Assembly (NCBI GenBank): GCA_932521025.1
Contig: OW051468.1
Location: forward strand, 2,790,064-2,854,063
Direction of reading: 5' to 3'
From: Oscheius onirici
Taxonomy: Eukaryota > Nematoda > Chromadorea > Rhabditida > Rhabditidae
Length of the DNA stretch: 64,000 nucleotides
Shown here: piece by piece, positions 32,309 to 51,054 of the stretch
Layout: every line of letters begins with the position of its first letter
Numbering within the stretch: position 1 is the first letter of the stretch
The notes under the pieces: model-generated
What the model saw: only the letters and a program-made list of their open reading frames with translations
What the model was told of the DNA's origin: nothing
The model's database searches: none
Program-made: the position numbers and the translations under genes

Positions 32309-35300
32309 TCTTCTCTCTCCCTCTTTTCCTCTATTCTCCCCCAAATTCCCTTTGTATTTCCCCTCATTGTCTCCATATTCTACCGTAAACAGTGTAGAAT
32401 AAACTTCCCAATCTCATAAACTTCTTCTACTTTTCAAGTTAAACCTTCCTCATATCTCTGGCACTTTCTTTGTAGAAATAGTGCAAATTATCTCTTCAGA
32501 AGTTTCTTCGCTTCCCTTTTGGAGGAGAATTTGAGGTTAGTTACGGCTTATTTTCGTCAAGAAAGGGGGAAAACAGCTGATTCTGAGTTGTACCTAGACG
32601 ATAGACATCAAGATATAATCGGCTTTTATTCTCGCTCGTTCGCCATTCATTAGCCAGCCAGCGATCCTATTTTCAGCTAATTCGAAAGCACCTTTCTCTC
32701 TCGTTTTTTTCTCGCAATCACGGCCCATTTGGAGCTGTATGTCTCGCTCAAAACTGCACACACGCGTGTTTTTGATCGAGTCTTCTGAGTCAGATTTTGT
32801 TCTGCCAGCTAGTTTTTATGCATTATTTTTGGCTAAATTTATTTCTGATCGCCCTGTTATTCCCTTTCAGTTCGATTTTCAAAAATAGCTCTAATCCCCC
32901 AAAAATATGGCTCTGCTTCCCCATTCGGATTGTAAAAAGCAGTATTTTACGCGCTATTTTACATTTCACGGTACTGGCCGTGGGACTGCCCTTGCACATG
33001 GGGTGAACTTTGCTTGTATGATCAAAAGTTAGGTACTTCTACGGGAACCTAACTTTGACGATTCTACCTCCTTTTCTTGAAATAAAATAATTTTTGACCA
33101 TCCTCAATGATGAAAACGGTCAAAAGCGAAGACTTCTAATTTTCGAAAAAGTCACTGCTAAAAACTTGCTTCGTAAACGATTTGATGTTTTACTTTCCCC
33201 CGCGTTTCTCCCAACTCGTATGCAATTTTGTCCCACCAACTGATCCCACTAGATTTCCATTCTTTAGTCCCTGTTCTACCGTTGCCCCCGGCAATGACAT
33301 TCCTCTCTTCGTCTCCTTAATTCTAATCCGCCTCTCCCTCCATCCAGACAGAATCCTGACGTCAGTCTGTCACGAATTTCGGAGGCTTGCATCCGAATTA
33401 ATTCTCTCTTCTATTTGTCCGCTCCTCTTCCACATAATGATTATGATTGCTTCCACGAAACATGAAACCTTACACATAATTTGACTGCAGAAAGCCAAAA
33501 AAGGATCCTTTGTTCGGGGCCTTCCTTTGCTTGAAGTCACGTCGAGAGTCGACTAATGACCTGAGCAATTTTGCCGCCTCGTTTATTATTCATTATATGT
33601 GCTCACTAACCGTCTCTCGACCTTTCCCTAGGAATTGCAAATTTTCCTCGTAGTAAGAGGCTGTCGCCGCGCAACTTCCCGATTAGGGTCCAGATGTCTT
33701 TCATTAACGTCTATCTCGACTAAAAGCCTTTTCCTGCTGCCCCTTTTCCTAAAGATTCGACGGTTTTTTACGCTGCAATAACTCCCACGAGTCTGATTGA
33801 TCGAAGCAAGATTTTTACGGACGGAAAAACAGCTAAGCGGCTCAGAAGAGAATCTTCATGTAGACTTTTATTAGTTGCTGGGGGAACCGGTTGCCTAAAT
33901 CCAAAAACATGGTGTCAACAAAGGCTGCTAGTCTTTGTTGGTTTTTTGAGGATGAAATCAAAGAGTTTCTAGCTCTTTTCGGCAACAATCTTCACTGAAT
34001 ATTCTGTAGAAACGCCACCTCTTTTAATCCCTTTTGAACTGTCTATTTAGTTCTTTCAGTCGATTCGAATTGTGGATATTTCCGTTCTCCATAAGCCACA
34101 GAAAACTAAACATGTAACATGCAAATATAGGATACTTTTTTTCTTTTTAGGCTAGAAATGAAGTGAACTGCCGTTGTCTAGGCTAAATTGGATCTAGATG
34201 TCGTCCAGTTCCTTTAAGAAACCTACCCTTTCGAAGTCAAAAGATTGTCAGAAAGTTCTTGACAATTTCCGCGTTCCAAAACGTAAACCAAAAAAAAGGT
34301 ATGACTAGAGACACTTTTGAGCTCTTTGTAGTCTGCCACCTCGCCCATTCCTTTTCCTACCACACCTTTCTACGTGTTCCAACTCAATTTGCACAGATGA
34401 CTGCACTGTCCTCTCTTGTAAGCTCTACTTCCATTTAACCTTTTACACCCTGTCCGTTTTATGCCGCCTCCACGAATCTTGTTCAAAAATGCATAGTCTC
34501 TCCCGGACAAGATGGCTACGAGCTCCCTTTTTTCTGTTTGGCTTTTAAAGCCACTTTCTGGAGACTAATCAAGAGCAATAGCATTTGACGCCCCGCCTAA
34601 AGGGCACTTAACCTGAGCGCCAGGCATTCATTGTTGCCCTTACTCTTTCACACTTTCGTTCACTCTCCAAATTGACTGCTGTCGCAGGCAATTTCTCATT
34701 CATTTATCGAATTCCCCGAGTGCAATTTAGCACCTCAGACATGAGGAAAATTCTCACTTCAATTTTGTTCTTCTGGGTTTTCTAGCAATAAGCCTTCAGA
34801 GTTTGTTTAGGTGGTAATGATTGTTTCTCTGTACTGTAAGATGAAAAGCTCGAGGTGGATGTCTTGTTTTCGAGTTGCTGAGATGGTAAGATTCTACGCT
34901 GCTCGTGCACACTTTTGGATTGTATCAAATCTCGTTGTTTCGCTTACAACTGAAATTTCTTGCGGCTGTGCTCTGTCAGATCGGATTCTGCTCGTCCAAA
35001 TTCCCCGAATCTTTTCTCAAAGCCGTAACAATGGCTTGCTGAGATTCTAAACCATTCCGGATCCGTGCCCTAGACTAGATCTGCCTCTGGACAAAAATTT
35101 CAGTTAGTTTAGTTTATTAGAAGATCTACTCCAAATCCCTGTTTCTTTTTAGTCTGCTTGGTGGCTAGGCTTTTACTGCGCCCATGAAAAGAGCCTTATC
35201 AGTGACCACCCGTATCCTGGTCCTGACTCTTTCTCAATTTCTCCACCCTGTTGGAATTTGCTCCGTTCTTCTTCAAACTACAAGATTCTGCTAGTTTCCT

Positions 35301-35399
35301 CCAAATCCTCCTGAAACACTTGAACCTTGCATCACTTTATCTCTTCCTCCTTCCAAATTTAATCTCCAGGAAGTCTTGGGCTGGAGAAAACATGTCAGA
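32309..35399. other. Long non-coding region upstream of the ATPase gene
   Basis: About 3.1 kb with no supported gene on either strand. Small open frames at 32.8, 33.2 and 34.8 kb lack splice context and family resemblance. It is T-rich in places. It may contain 5'-UTR exons and regulatory DNA of the ATPase gene. A tctccag acceptor at 35368 lies 31 bases before the start. Confidence 0.45.
32398..32403 (+). promoter_or_regulatory. Polyadenylation signal of SMU1
   Basis: AATAAA lies 90 bases after the SMU1 stop codon, followed by a T-rich stretch, as expected for the end of a short 3' UTR. Confidence 0.7.

Positions 35400-35403
<4 letters not shown>
35392..35403 (+). promoter_or_regulatory. Three-codon uORF overlapping the ATPase start
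   Basis: The sequence ATG TCA GAA TGA encodes Met-Ser-Glu-stop, and its TGA overlaps the main ATG at 35400 in the four bases ATGA. If included in the mRNA (the nearest acceptor is at 35368), it would precede the main start directly and could lower or tune initiation by termination-reinitiation. Confidence 0.55.
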
Positions 35404-42230
<6,827 letters not shown>

Positions 42231-42431
42231 TCTTTTTCCCCGTCTCATAATGCCGAAGGTGCATATCCCGACCTTTTTTAGGACCATCTTTAATTTATTT
42301 TTCTACTATTAATTTATTCAAAAACGTCGTTTTACCGGTACTTTTTTGGCCCCAAAAACCACAGCAATTGTAGAAAAAGATCCGCTTTGAAGAAGCTCTC
42401 TCCCTGTGATAGAGAAGATGATAAATTTTTA

Positions 42432-45048
42432 TTAAATCAACAAAGAGGCTACAATGACGAGAATTGGCAATACTTTTGACGATTTTTTGATAGGAGAAGA
42501 AGGGGAAATTTGAGGCTCGGGAGCAGCTCGGCGGAGCCGGAAAGAAGTCCGGATAGCTATAGAACTGATTTCGGGCTCTTCAAACTCTTTATGGGTACGA
42601 CGAACCCGAGTAGAACAAGTGGATTGTTCGCAGGATGAACAAATGTGCAGATTGCAGAAAATGTTCACCTCGTTGCTGAAAATGGAGCGCGTTTACTCGT
42701 CGAAAAGTTTGAATCTATTACGAATCTCATTTCAGTTCCTTTTTCTCACGTTTTTGCTATCAGAATGGAGATTCTCTGACTCGATTTCAATGTCAGCCGT
42801 TTTTATAGCCTTTCTGCATAGATCTTTACCATTTCACTGATCTGGACTGTTCTGCTCACTGCTGGGGAGCCAGAACGTTGTAGTTAAGATGTTCGAAAAC
42901 ACTGAATGTTGAAGAATCTCTTCCATCTTTACTGCTTTTTCTACAAAAATCTAACTGCTGTCTTTCATTTATCTTTCCTAACTCGTACTGTTTCGATACA
43001 CCTTGTAAAATGAAGGAAAAATATAGTAACGGATGAGAAAAGAGCTCAGGTTTAGGGACTCATTTCCAGCTGTGCATACTTATTCTCTTTTCTTGACTCT
43101 GGCACACATTTTTGTCTAGCCTTCTCTCAATTCTGTTGATTCTAACTTGAAAAACCTAGCTGCGAGAACATAAAACAGTCGATAAATAGTCGTTTTGTAT
43201 TAGCAATTCATGCCGATCTTTCTGTGGTTCAAGAAGTTTCCTGCTTGACATGGTTCACTTTCACTAGCTAGAATGATTCTAGGGACAAAAAAGTGAGAAG
43301 TTCAAAAAGTGGTCTGTTTTGAGACTTCCTTCAGGCCAATTACTGTACTTGTCCTGTCCAGTCTCTCAAAAAAGAACCCCATTACGAAATAAAATCCCCA
43401 CTCACCTTGTCGGAAAGGCCCACGCCTTGATATGATTCAAGAAAATTGTTCCTCTGTCGTCTCTCGACACCTCAAAGTCGCCCCAAACTTCTCCAGCTTT
43501 CTGTACCGAGCATCCCTCGTTGTTACTCAACTCCAGCTCACTTTTCCCATCACTGGCCCAACATCTGCCAATTCTGCCTCTCATCGCCGGACCCAAACGA
43601 ACGGTATAGGTCTAAAAGAATGAGAGTTCTCTCAAGTGGAAACAGCTTTGGCTTCTTTCTGAAGAGGCGGCTAATGGAGAGAGAGAGGGAACTAGTCGTA
43701 AGGGGGAGGGGGTAATTAGACACAGCTACTTACCACTTTGTCACCGACGGCAAGAGAGCGTTTGAGGGCTGGCGAGGTCGGCTCGTCGCCATCCCGAACC
43801 GAGACCTGGTAGTCGACTTTTGGCTGGCCGACAATGCTAGCCACTGTGGAAGAATCAGAGTCGACTGTAATGCCACCAAATGAGAGGGTGACTTGTTGAG
43901 AGTCTCTGAAATGCCAGTCTTTTTAGACAGTTTTGACTGGTTTCGGGCTGGTAGTCATTTGACTCTCTCTTACTGCAAAATAACATGAAAACAAGCTTGT
44001 AAGGTAGGGGAAGACTGGTTATTGTAAGAGGGGTGACTGGTGACAAAAAGTCTGGGAGCTTTTGGAAATTAAACGAACGTTTTGGTTTGAAAATTGGTCC
44101 CGTTTGAGAACGCACAAACTATTTAGATAACCTTTTCGAGTTGAGTATTGATAGGATTGTCCAGTATCTTTGAGCGACTTGGACTGTTTTTGAAAAATAG
44201 AACTTCTAGTCTTTTTGCCTCAATCCTGTGCGAAACCTTTAAACAGATCGCCCAGATAAAAGCGTATCCGGGGATCACTCTTGTTGTAAACGAGTATCTG
44301 TTATTGTAACAACTCTTTATCAAGCTCTTGTTCAGTTGTCATGCCTCCTTTTTATAATTTTAGATGTTCACTGTATCATTTTTGTGCGAAAGAGCTAATG
44401 ATAAATGGCAGAAAATGATTCCAGAGAACCTAGAAGTTCGGAGCTTTCTAAAAGTGTCCTCAATACTGTATTTTTGCAAATAAATGTGTGTTTGCTTTGA
44501 CAAACAGCTTTCTCTTCCGGTAAACTGTGTAGTTTCCTTCCGAAAGATTCAGAAAAGCCACGTTACCTGTCAAAAACCGGAGCTTTTCCCTGTATCCTAA
44601 AAGTTTCCTACAAGATCCCATATAGGCTTGGCAACTTGTCCTAAAATAAACTACCTCTGTGCCGGCCCGGCCGGAATACAAGTGAGCAGGTACTTTTTGT
44701 CCATCCTCGAGTCAAATCGACTGCCAGACTGCACGATAATCTCGTTCTCAAGATTGCCTTCAGTATTTCTCTTCGTCTCACAGCCATTCAAGGGAATCTG
44801 GTCTAGAATCTTCCCACAAATTTGCGTGTTCTCACCTTGACGTCATAAGAATCCATCGGCTGAATGCTGGCATTTAGATAAACACAGTTCGGAGTGCCCT
44901 TTTCCGTAAAGATTGTTCCAGAAAAGGTATCATTAAAGCGAATCCGCAGAAGAAAATCCGTTTTATCGCAAGATATGGCGGTGTTGACGATGATTGGAAG
45001 AGCAGCAGCTGTCCCTAGAGCTGCTGCAGCTACCAGGAGCCGCAACAT
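42432..45048 (-). CDS. Cuticlin-like ZP-domain transmembrane protein
   Basis: Five exons, read leftward: 45048-44836, 44797-44655, 43905-43734, 43611-43406 and 42675-42432, 325 residues. A signal peptide (MLRLLVAAAALGTAAALPI) is followed by a ZP domain (SCDKTDFLLRIRFNDTF, CVYLN, LNGCETKRN, YLLTCIPAG, VGDKVTYTVRLGPAMRG, RCWASDG, GCSVQKAGEVWGDF, KAWAFPTS, FCNLHICSSC). Then come a basic RLRR site suitable for furin-like cleavage, a Ser/Pro linker and a C-terminal hydrophobic tail (VLPILVIVASLLI). Nematode CUTL proteins are cleaved and polymerise in cuticle or apical matrix. The TATA-like tataataa and a short palindrome lie about 90-110 bases upstream, suggesting its own promoter. Confidence 0.88.
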
Positions 45049-45136
45049 TCAAAAGGGAGGAAAGGAGGTCGATTAGATCGATCTTCAAGGAAGGAGTGTG
45101 CCTTTGCGCCGGCTAATAACCCTCCTTGCGAAGAGT

Positions 45137-45160
45137 TATTATAGAAGGCCGGTCGGCCTT
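45137..45160 (-). promoter_or_regulatory. TATA-like box and palindrome upstream of the ZP gene
   Basis: On the minus strand TATAATAA (45137-45144) lies about 90 bases before the ZP start. Just upstream of it is the palindrome AAGGCCG-GT-CGGCCTT (45145-45160) with perfect 7-bp arms. This arrangement fits a core promoter with an upstream dimeric factor site. The function is inferred. Confidence 0.45.
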
Positions 45161-45217
45161 CGACGCCGCCTCAAACACGGTGCCGTCCGAGTTATTTTGA
45201 CCTTAGAAAATTAGAGG

Positions 45218-45223
45218 TTTATT
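45218..45223 (-). promoter_or_regulatory. Polyadenylation signal of the PTP-domain gene
   Basis: AATAAA on the minus strand, 57 bases after the PTP-domain stop codon and upstream of the ZP promoter elements. It suggests the two tandem genes are separate transcription units. Confidence 0.6.
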
Positions 45224-45279
45224 TTACATGTAAGTGTGTGTGAAAAGGCATATTTTAGAAAGGGTTAAAAAGTGAAAAA

Positions 45280-48259
45280 TTAGAATAGACTACGGGGAAG
45301 TGTATCGAGAGGAAGGGGCCATTCACCGACGCAGTCGGGAGCCTCACGCCGGTAGTTCGGACGAGCAGGACGACGGGCTTGACGCAGAAGATCCGGGTCG
45401 ACTTTGGGAGAGAGCAGACGATAGCCGGGAAGCTGAAAAAGGTACGTAAGTAAAGAAATCGTGCTACAAGAAGCTCGGGCACAGAAATTTTTGTACAGTT
45501 TCAGTCGTATTTTTCGAGACTTTAGATAACCATCATCTTCAGTATTTTTGTGCAGCAAAGCTGTTCAAAAAGAGCGAATTTCGATCAAAAAGACAGCTCA
45601 GATCGGGGTGAATCTGTGGCAAGTTGCTACACAAAGTCTTACTACTCCTCGGCTCTAGCAGTGTTTTTAGACTTGTTTAAAAAAGGCGACTTCATTGAGG
45701 AGATGCTAAAAGCTCACCGGAGAACTAAAATCGTCGACAAACATCCTTGTAGCTCGATTCTTCAGCCATTTATGATAATCGCGTTGGACTCCCGGCACAT
45801 TCAGCCCAATGTTTCGGAACATGTGCTGGACGACGCGATGAATAAAGATGAACTGCATCGGTGTTTCGACGCTGAACGGGCGCTTGGAACGAACGAACTG
45901 GACACTCTGTTGTACTAGATGCTAAACATGGTTTTAGGACTACTCACAAAGGTACAAACCTTGTACGAAGGTCCCTTGATCAAACTGCAGATAGCGATTT
46001 CGATGGCAACCAGACAGGCAGCTCTCGAGATGCCTAGCGTGTCGTGAATGACAACGGGTCGGCTACAGTTTCGGGCGATTCGGAGTAAATTGAGAGGAGA
46101 CATTAGATTGCTCGAGTTGTTCATATTGCCTTGCCAGTGCTCCAGACGATGTTCTCGACCTTCGGGACCCGTGATTTGGATCGAGGTGATTCGGAACAGC
46201 GGGTCGTAGGACGTGTTCACTCCGGCGTTCTGGATAGTCAGGCCATGGCATTCGATCGGCTCAGAATTGATTTCTCTGCAAGTTGTCATGGATTAGTGTT
46301 CGGAAGAAGATCAAAACGCAGTCCTTTAGAGAAGTTACTGATGAGACCCACAGTAACGTGTGAACATTGGGTACTCAGCCAAACAACTTGGAATTGAAAT
46401 AAAGCGAAACTTAGATCAACTCGACCGAGTATCCAACGTTCAAACGATTCTTTGTCAAGAACTGCGCTATGAATCAAGTCTCTACCTCGGCCAATAGTCG
46501 GCACATTTGTCTGCCTCCTTCCTGCTGGTCAACATGAACACATAGGGCACCTTCTCCTGCCAGACCATTCGCCAAAAATCGCCGATTGTGTTCTCCATTG
46601 GGGCCTGTGTGACGATGAATTCGTTGAAGAGCGGGCCACCGTTGATCCTGTTGGCATGGATGAAATCGTTCGTCTCTGGCGGATAGGACAAAACGACGCG
46701 GGTTGAATCGCGACAATGAACGACTAAAATCGTGTAACAGTCAGAGGTAAGGAGTACTTTGATGACGACAACGATCTTTGTTCCGATCCGAGACCTCGTG
46801 AGTGAACGGAATGTGATTGACCTGGTTGTCGAGAATCTCAAAACGACGCTCCATTCCGCCAATAATCGAGCTCTCGAACATTTGCTTCTTTGATGGGCCG
46901 AACATGCGCTTGCCGAGCATGATGTTGTTGTAGTCTAAAAGAATCAGGTTGATCGGAAAATCGGGGAAATGTAACATTTTGTTGTTTTGACTTTGTCGAC
47001 GTCGCTACGCACATGGTCCACATAGAGGCTGACGCGGTCCTGGAAGCCGATCGGATCGAAATCCTGGTTCAGATAGGAAACAATGACCGGATTTCTAAAC
47101 GAGGAAAAGACAAAATAGGGGAAGGAGATCGTACTGAACAGCTGCTTCGTCAAAGTTGATGAGCCATGGAGAGGCTTCCTGCTCGGCCATTAGACGCATG
47201 TAGAGAACTTTCATCCGGGCCTCGGGCAGTTCGATTTGACGGTCATCGGTGAAGAAGCGACTCGGCATGCCCGACTGGTCGCAGATTTTCTTCAGCGGAA
47301 GAACCCAACCCTGTCGGTTATCAGGCTTCTTTTCCTTCTTGTCCGAGAGGAACACGTCCGTGTAGCGGTACTTCCACTTCTTGTCGTACTTCTGGTTGTA
47401 GAGAAGGTGCTGATTGAGAGCCGCATCCGTACGACATTTGCCAACCAGAATTCGCATCTCGGCATCCGTGACGGCTAAATTTAGCTCGATTAGACTGTCT
47501 GTAAAGCGGCAACCAACTTGGAACCGTAGATTTTCCATGGGCAATAGCCTTGTCGGCGTTGATTCTGTTCTGTTCCAGTATCATGGAGGCATGGAGTGAA
47601 TAGACACCAGGAGAATCTTCCGTTTTCTGAAGGAGAGCAATTGCAAGCTAGACAAACATCCGCACCTTATGTTTCCTCCCTTTCGGAGCAAGATTGAGCT
47701 TCTCGATCAATTTCGGTTGTACCTCTATAGCTGTCCGCGTGGCAAACAGCTTCATACGAGCCATCTTGAGCTGTTTCGTCATGATCGCCAGCGAAAGTCC
47801 TCTCATCGACTTGTTCGGAACGTCGAGAGTCGTTTCGATGAGCTTCGACAGCTCTCCATGATTCTTGTTCCCAAAGCCGCGAGAAGTCTCGATTAGATCG
47901 TCCGAGTTGACAGAATCGTTGATCGTCTTCTTCTCTCGATCGGCAATCTTCTTGACCTTCTTGCGGAATCGTTTGCCCGTTTCTGCTGCTCCGTTCGGAA
48001 CGCAGTACTTCCCTCGCCCGTCAATCGGATAGTCGCCGGCGATTGAGCGAGCACGAACGCTAAAATTTGTGGTTTTCTCCAGAAATAATTTAAGAAAAAC
48101 CTACATTGAGTGGTGAATACTGCCGTCGGAATCAGATTCCTCGCCGTAAAAGCTTCTCAACGAGATGGGATGGTTGCTTCTTTCCAAGTGGCGCGATTGA
48201 TTGATGGCCGATAATTGAAGATGATGAGCATCGTCTCTGTCGACAGTCGACCGGGGCAT
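45280..48259 (-). CDS. PTP-domain protein, predicted pseudophosphatase
   Basis: The start (MPRSTVDRDDAHHLQ) is at 48259, after a ttgcag acceptor, and the stop is at 45280. Coding blocks lie at about 48259-48116, 48075-47668, 47540-47110, 47098-46970, 46935-46750, 46730-46487, 46274-45960, 45890-45705 and 45430-45280. The long basic N-terminal region (RFRKKVKKIADREKKT) precedes a tyrosine-phosphatase fold: RVVLSYPPETNDFIHANRI, FIVTQAPMENTIGDFWRMVW, DKCADYWP. The WPD-loop position reads WQG (46128-46136) and the HC-x5-R signature reads HDTLGISR, Asp replacing Cys at 46041-46043. Both catalytic residues are gone while the fold and the Arg remain, so it should bind rather than hydrolyse phosphotyrosine. 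Exon ends are approximate. Confidence 0.85.
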
Positions 48260-48497
48260 TCGTCCTCTGCAAAGTTGTTCAATAAAAAAATCGGGGAACA
48301 TGCCAGGCAATCAATTTAAGAGAAATAAATTGAACTGGTTGAGCGGTTTTCCGCCAAAAACCCCTGATACACAGTATCTCTCTTCGTTTCGGGAGCCAAA
48401 CAGCATTCTGTCCTTTATTTTTTTAGGTTTCTGTTTCTTCTTTTTTTTTCGTCAGCACTTTTTCTCCTCAATATTTTCCTGATCTGCCCATTCCAAA
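48260..48497. promoter_or_regulatory. Divergent promoter region, PTP-domain gene and eIF4E
   Basis: Only 238 bases separate the two divergent start codons. The interval is T-rich with no clear TATA box. A cttttgcag-type acceptor on the minus side (acceptor at 48267-48268) suggests trans-splicing of the PTP-domain mRNA. Confidence 0.45.
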
Positions 48498-49608
48498 ATG
48501 TTCCAATTGAAACGTAAGTACCAATCTTCCCCACAATGTACACATGCCCAGTTTGTGCAGGAAAACAGCCTGACTGAAGAATTTATTTTAGGAAATGTGC
48601 TTCCATCGTCCCTATTCTTCGTTCTTTTGTAAAGATCGCGTTTCGTGCTGACAGTCACTCTGCAGCTTTTTGTAAGAGGAAATTCTGTAAATCAAGTGGT
48701 TTGTTGATGTTTCTCGTGTTCGTTTGTAGCTTAAAAAAGCTCCTGTTTCGTAAAGCCATTTTGTTATGGCATTGAAACTTTTATCGAAATAGAAAGTGGC
48801 GGAAAGCCAGCTAACCCTGCCAATTGTGCTGCTCTCGTTCTTCTTTCCTATTTTTTCAACTTATGTTTCAAGTTCAGAATCAATAGACATGCATCCCCTT
48901 CAAAATCGATGGTCTTTGTGGTACTTGAAGGCCGACCGCAACAAGGACTGGGAGGATTGTCTCAAGGTTTGTCACTGCCAACGTTTTTGAAAATAAAACG
49001 GTCTTAGATGGTTTCCACCTTTGATACTGTGGAGGATTTCTGGGCTCTGTACAACCACATTCAAACTCCGAGCGGCCTTGCCCACGGCTCGGACTATTAC
49101 TTGTTCAAGGAGGGAATTAAACCGATGTGGGAGGATCCACAGAACGTCGATGGCGGCCGTTGGCTAATGGTAGTCGACAAGCAGGTGAATCTTTTAGTTG
49201 GTCCTAGGAAAATCACGCAATTTAGCGCCGTAACCAAGCTTTGGATCATCACTGGATGGAACTGTTAATGGCTATTATTGGAGAACAATTTGAGGATCTG
49301 GGAGAATTTGTCTGCGGCGCCGTTATCAACATCCGACAGAAGGGAGACAAGGTACATTTATTCTTTTCGTATTCATTACAAGAGCTCAAACAACAAGTTC
49401 TCAGGTATCTCTTTGGACCCGCCACTCGCAGAGAGACGACGTGAACACGCGCATCGGTCACATTCTCAAGGCCAAGCTGGAAATTCCCGACTCTGAGCCG
49501 ATCCGCTACGAAGTCCACAAGGAGACCTCGCACCGTACTTCCTCGATGGTGAAGCCACGAATTATAATTCCTACAAAAGGAGCCCAAGCTTCGACGAGCA
49601 ACCACTGA
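48498..49608 (+). CDS. ife: Translation initiation factor eIF4E
   Basis: Exons 48498-48513, 48878-48966, 49008-49184, 49226-49351 and 49405-49608 give 203 residues. eIF4E binds the mRNA cap and recruits eIF4G. HPLQNRWSLWYLKADRNKDW carries the cap-stacking Trp equivalents, FDTVEDFWALYNHI and the Trp before MELLMAIIGEQF form the eIF4G-binding face, and CGAVINIRQKGDK plus VSLWTR supply phosphate contacts. The N-terminal extension is very short (MFQLKQSID). The first exon of 16 bases is chosen because its phase joins exactly to exon 2 and it has a good donor; starting at the Met before HPLQ is the alternative. Nematodes have several isoforms, some binding trimethylguanosine caps; which one this is cannot be told. 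Confidence 0.92.
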
Positions 49609-49944
49609 CCGGCTAGCCAAGCCACAAAGTAAGCATTCCAGGCATAAACTTTTTCTTTCGGTTTTTATTCGTGTATTATTATATTTGTGCCTATAAAAGT
49701 TTAACATCAGATTTTGTTGTCAAACAGTTTGATTTCACGGTCCTAGGCGGAGCAATTGGGAGTCGCTTGACGCCACTAGGCCTCTAGCAAACCGTCACTG
49801 ATCCTATTAGGAGCGTAAGACTCAATTGTAGCCGTGGCTGGGGATCACTTTGCCGCCAAAGAGCCAAGCTAATTTTCGAGATGAGGCTCATAAACTGGAT
49901 GCATTTGGGAAATCTTCATCTGACAAAATGGAATCTGCTTTTTC
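49609..49944. other. Convergent 3' region, eIF4E and homeobox gene
   Basis: About 340 bases between two convergent stops, with no coding signal. Confidence 0.5.
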
Positions 49945-51054
49945 TTATTGAAGTAACGACTGAACGGCTAATTTGAGAAGTGGCTCCGGATCGGTCTTCT
50001 TCTCGTCAATCTCGAGCTTTTTCCACTTGGTTCGGCGGTTTTGGAACCAGATCTTGACCTTCAAATGAGAGTTTTCCGAGGGTAAATGTTGTAATTTACC
50101 TGTGTTTCGGTGACATGAAGACTTTTGGCCAGTTCACTTCGCTCGGCACTGGACAGGTACTTCTTGGCTTCAAATCTGAAGACTTTACGTGAACTCTGTC
50201 TCAATGGCTACAATTTCAGCATGCCCTTCTCTGTTCTTCACACGTTTGTCTCTCAACCCGTACCTGTCCTGTTCGGTTTACTTAAGTTGCAGGAAACTTT
50301 CGAGTTCTACTCATTTTCACGTTGTAAAAATCCCTAAAAAGTAGAAACAATGATAGACTTTTTTTATCCCTCCCAGGGTTACATCCAAGTTCAATCTAGC
50401 TTTTCAGTCTTAGTCTTCCCTGTATTTCTGTCTCTCTACATTCTTATTGTATCTTCTCTGTCCAGAAGTTTATTGTCCTCAATCTTTTCCAGCTCTCTTA
50501 TTCGAATCTCTCATAATTACTCTTCTACATGTAAAATAGTCACTCTGTGCACTGTCTCTGCATTTCCTGTTCTTGTCGTTCTCTCCACCCTTCGTTAGAA
50601 ATGAGCCGAAAAGAAACTGCCTCATCCTCGTCGTCACATCCAACCCCTACTTCTTGGCTCTAAACACCACTAAAATTCTCTCCAAACGCTCCACAAAGAC
50701 ACAAGAAAGCATGAACCCGAAATAGTTCTTCATATCTACCCAGACCTTTCAAATTTACCTCCTTTCCAGTTCGTAGATTTGCCGTCCACTGAAAGTCGTT
50801 CGAGCCTTCTTCTTCTTGCCAGCCGGAGCCCGATTCGGCGTCTTTTCAACAGTTTCCGTCAAGCCGAGAATGTCGTTGATGGAATGCGGAGTGAATCTCC
50901 TGACGGGTGGAGGTGGACAGAGCGGAATGAAGGGAAATAGAAATTGTGGGATTTGGACGAAGAAGGGGAGGTCGGCTATCATCTGCTCGTTTTGAGACGA
51001 GAGGCGACGGTAGAGAACCCCCGCCTCCGAATCTTCGCCTGGGGACGACTCCAA
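49945..51054 (-). CDS. NK-class homeobox transcription factor
   Basis: Three exons read leftward: about 51054-50759, 50175-50100 and 50058-49945. The homeodomain reads [40 protein letters not shown], then [16 protein letters not shown]. Gln50 and Asn51 are present, giving TAAT/AAGTG-type DNA recognition. The sequence is closest, from memory, to NK-class proteins (NK7 or C. elegans CEH-9-like). [12 protein letters not shown] in exon 1 is an EH1/TN-type repressor motif that binds Groucho. The C-terminal tail after the homeodomain is only about 20 residues. The 5' end is uncertain: the first in-frame ATG is at 50982 and an in-frame stop lies just upstream of 51054, so either that ATG or an unseen upstream exon supplies the start. 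Confidence 0.88.

Noticed and set aside
33182-33484. 100-codon plus-strand ORF upstream of the ATPase gene
   Set aside because: T-rich hydrophobic translation typical of non-coding DNA, with no splice link to the ATPase frame.
45550-45918. 122-codon plus-strand ORF
   Set aside because: It covers minus-strand exons of the PTP-domain gene, which match the family.
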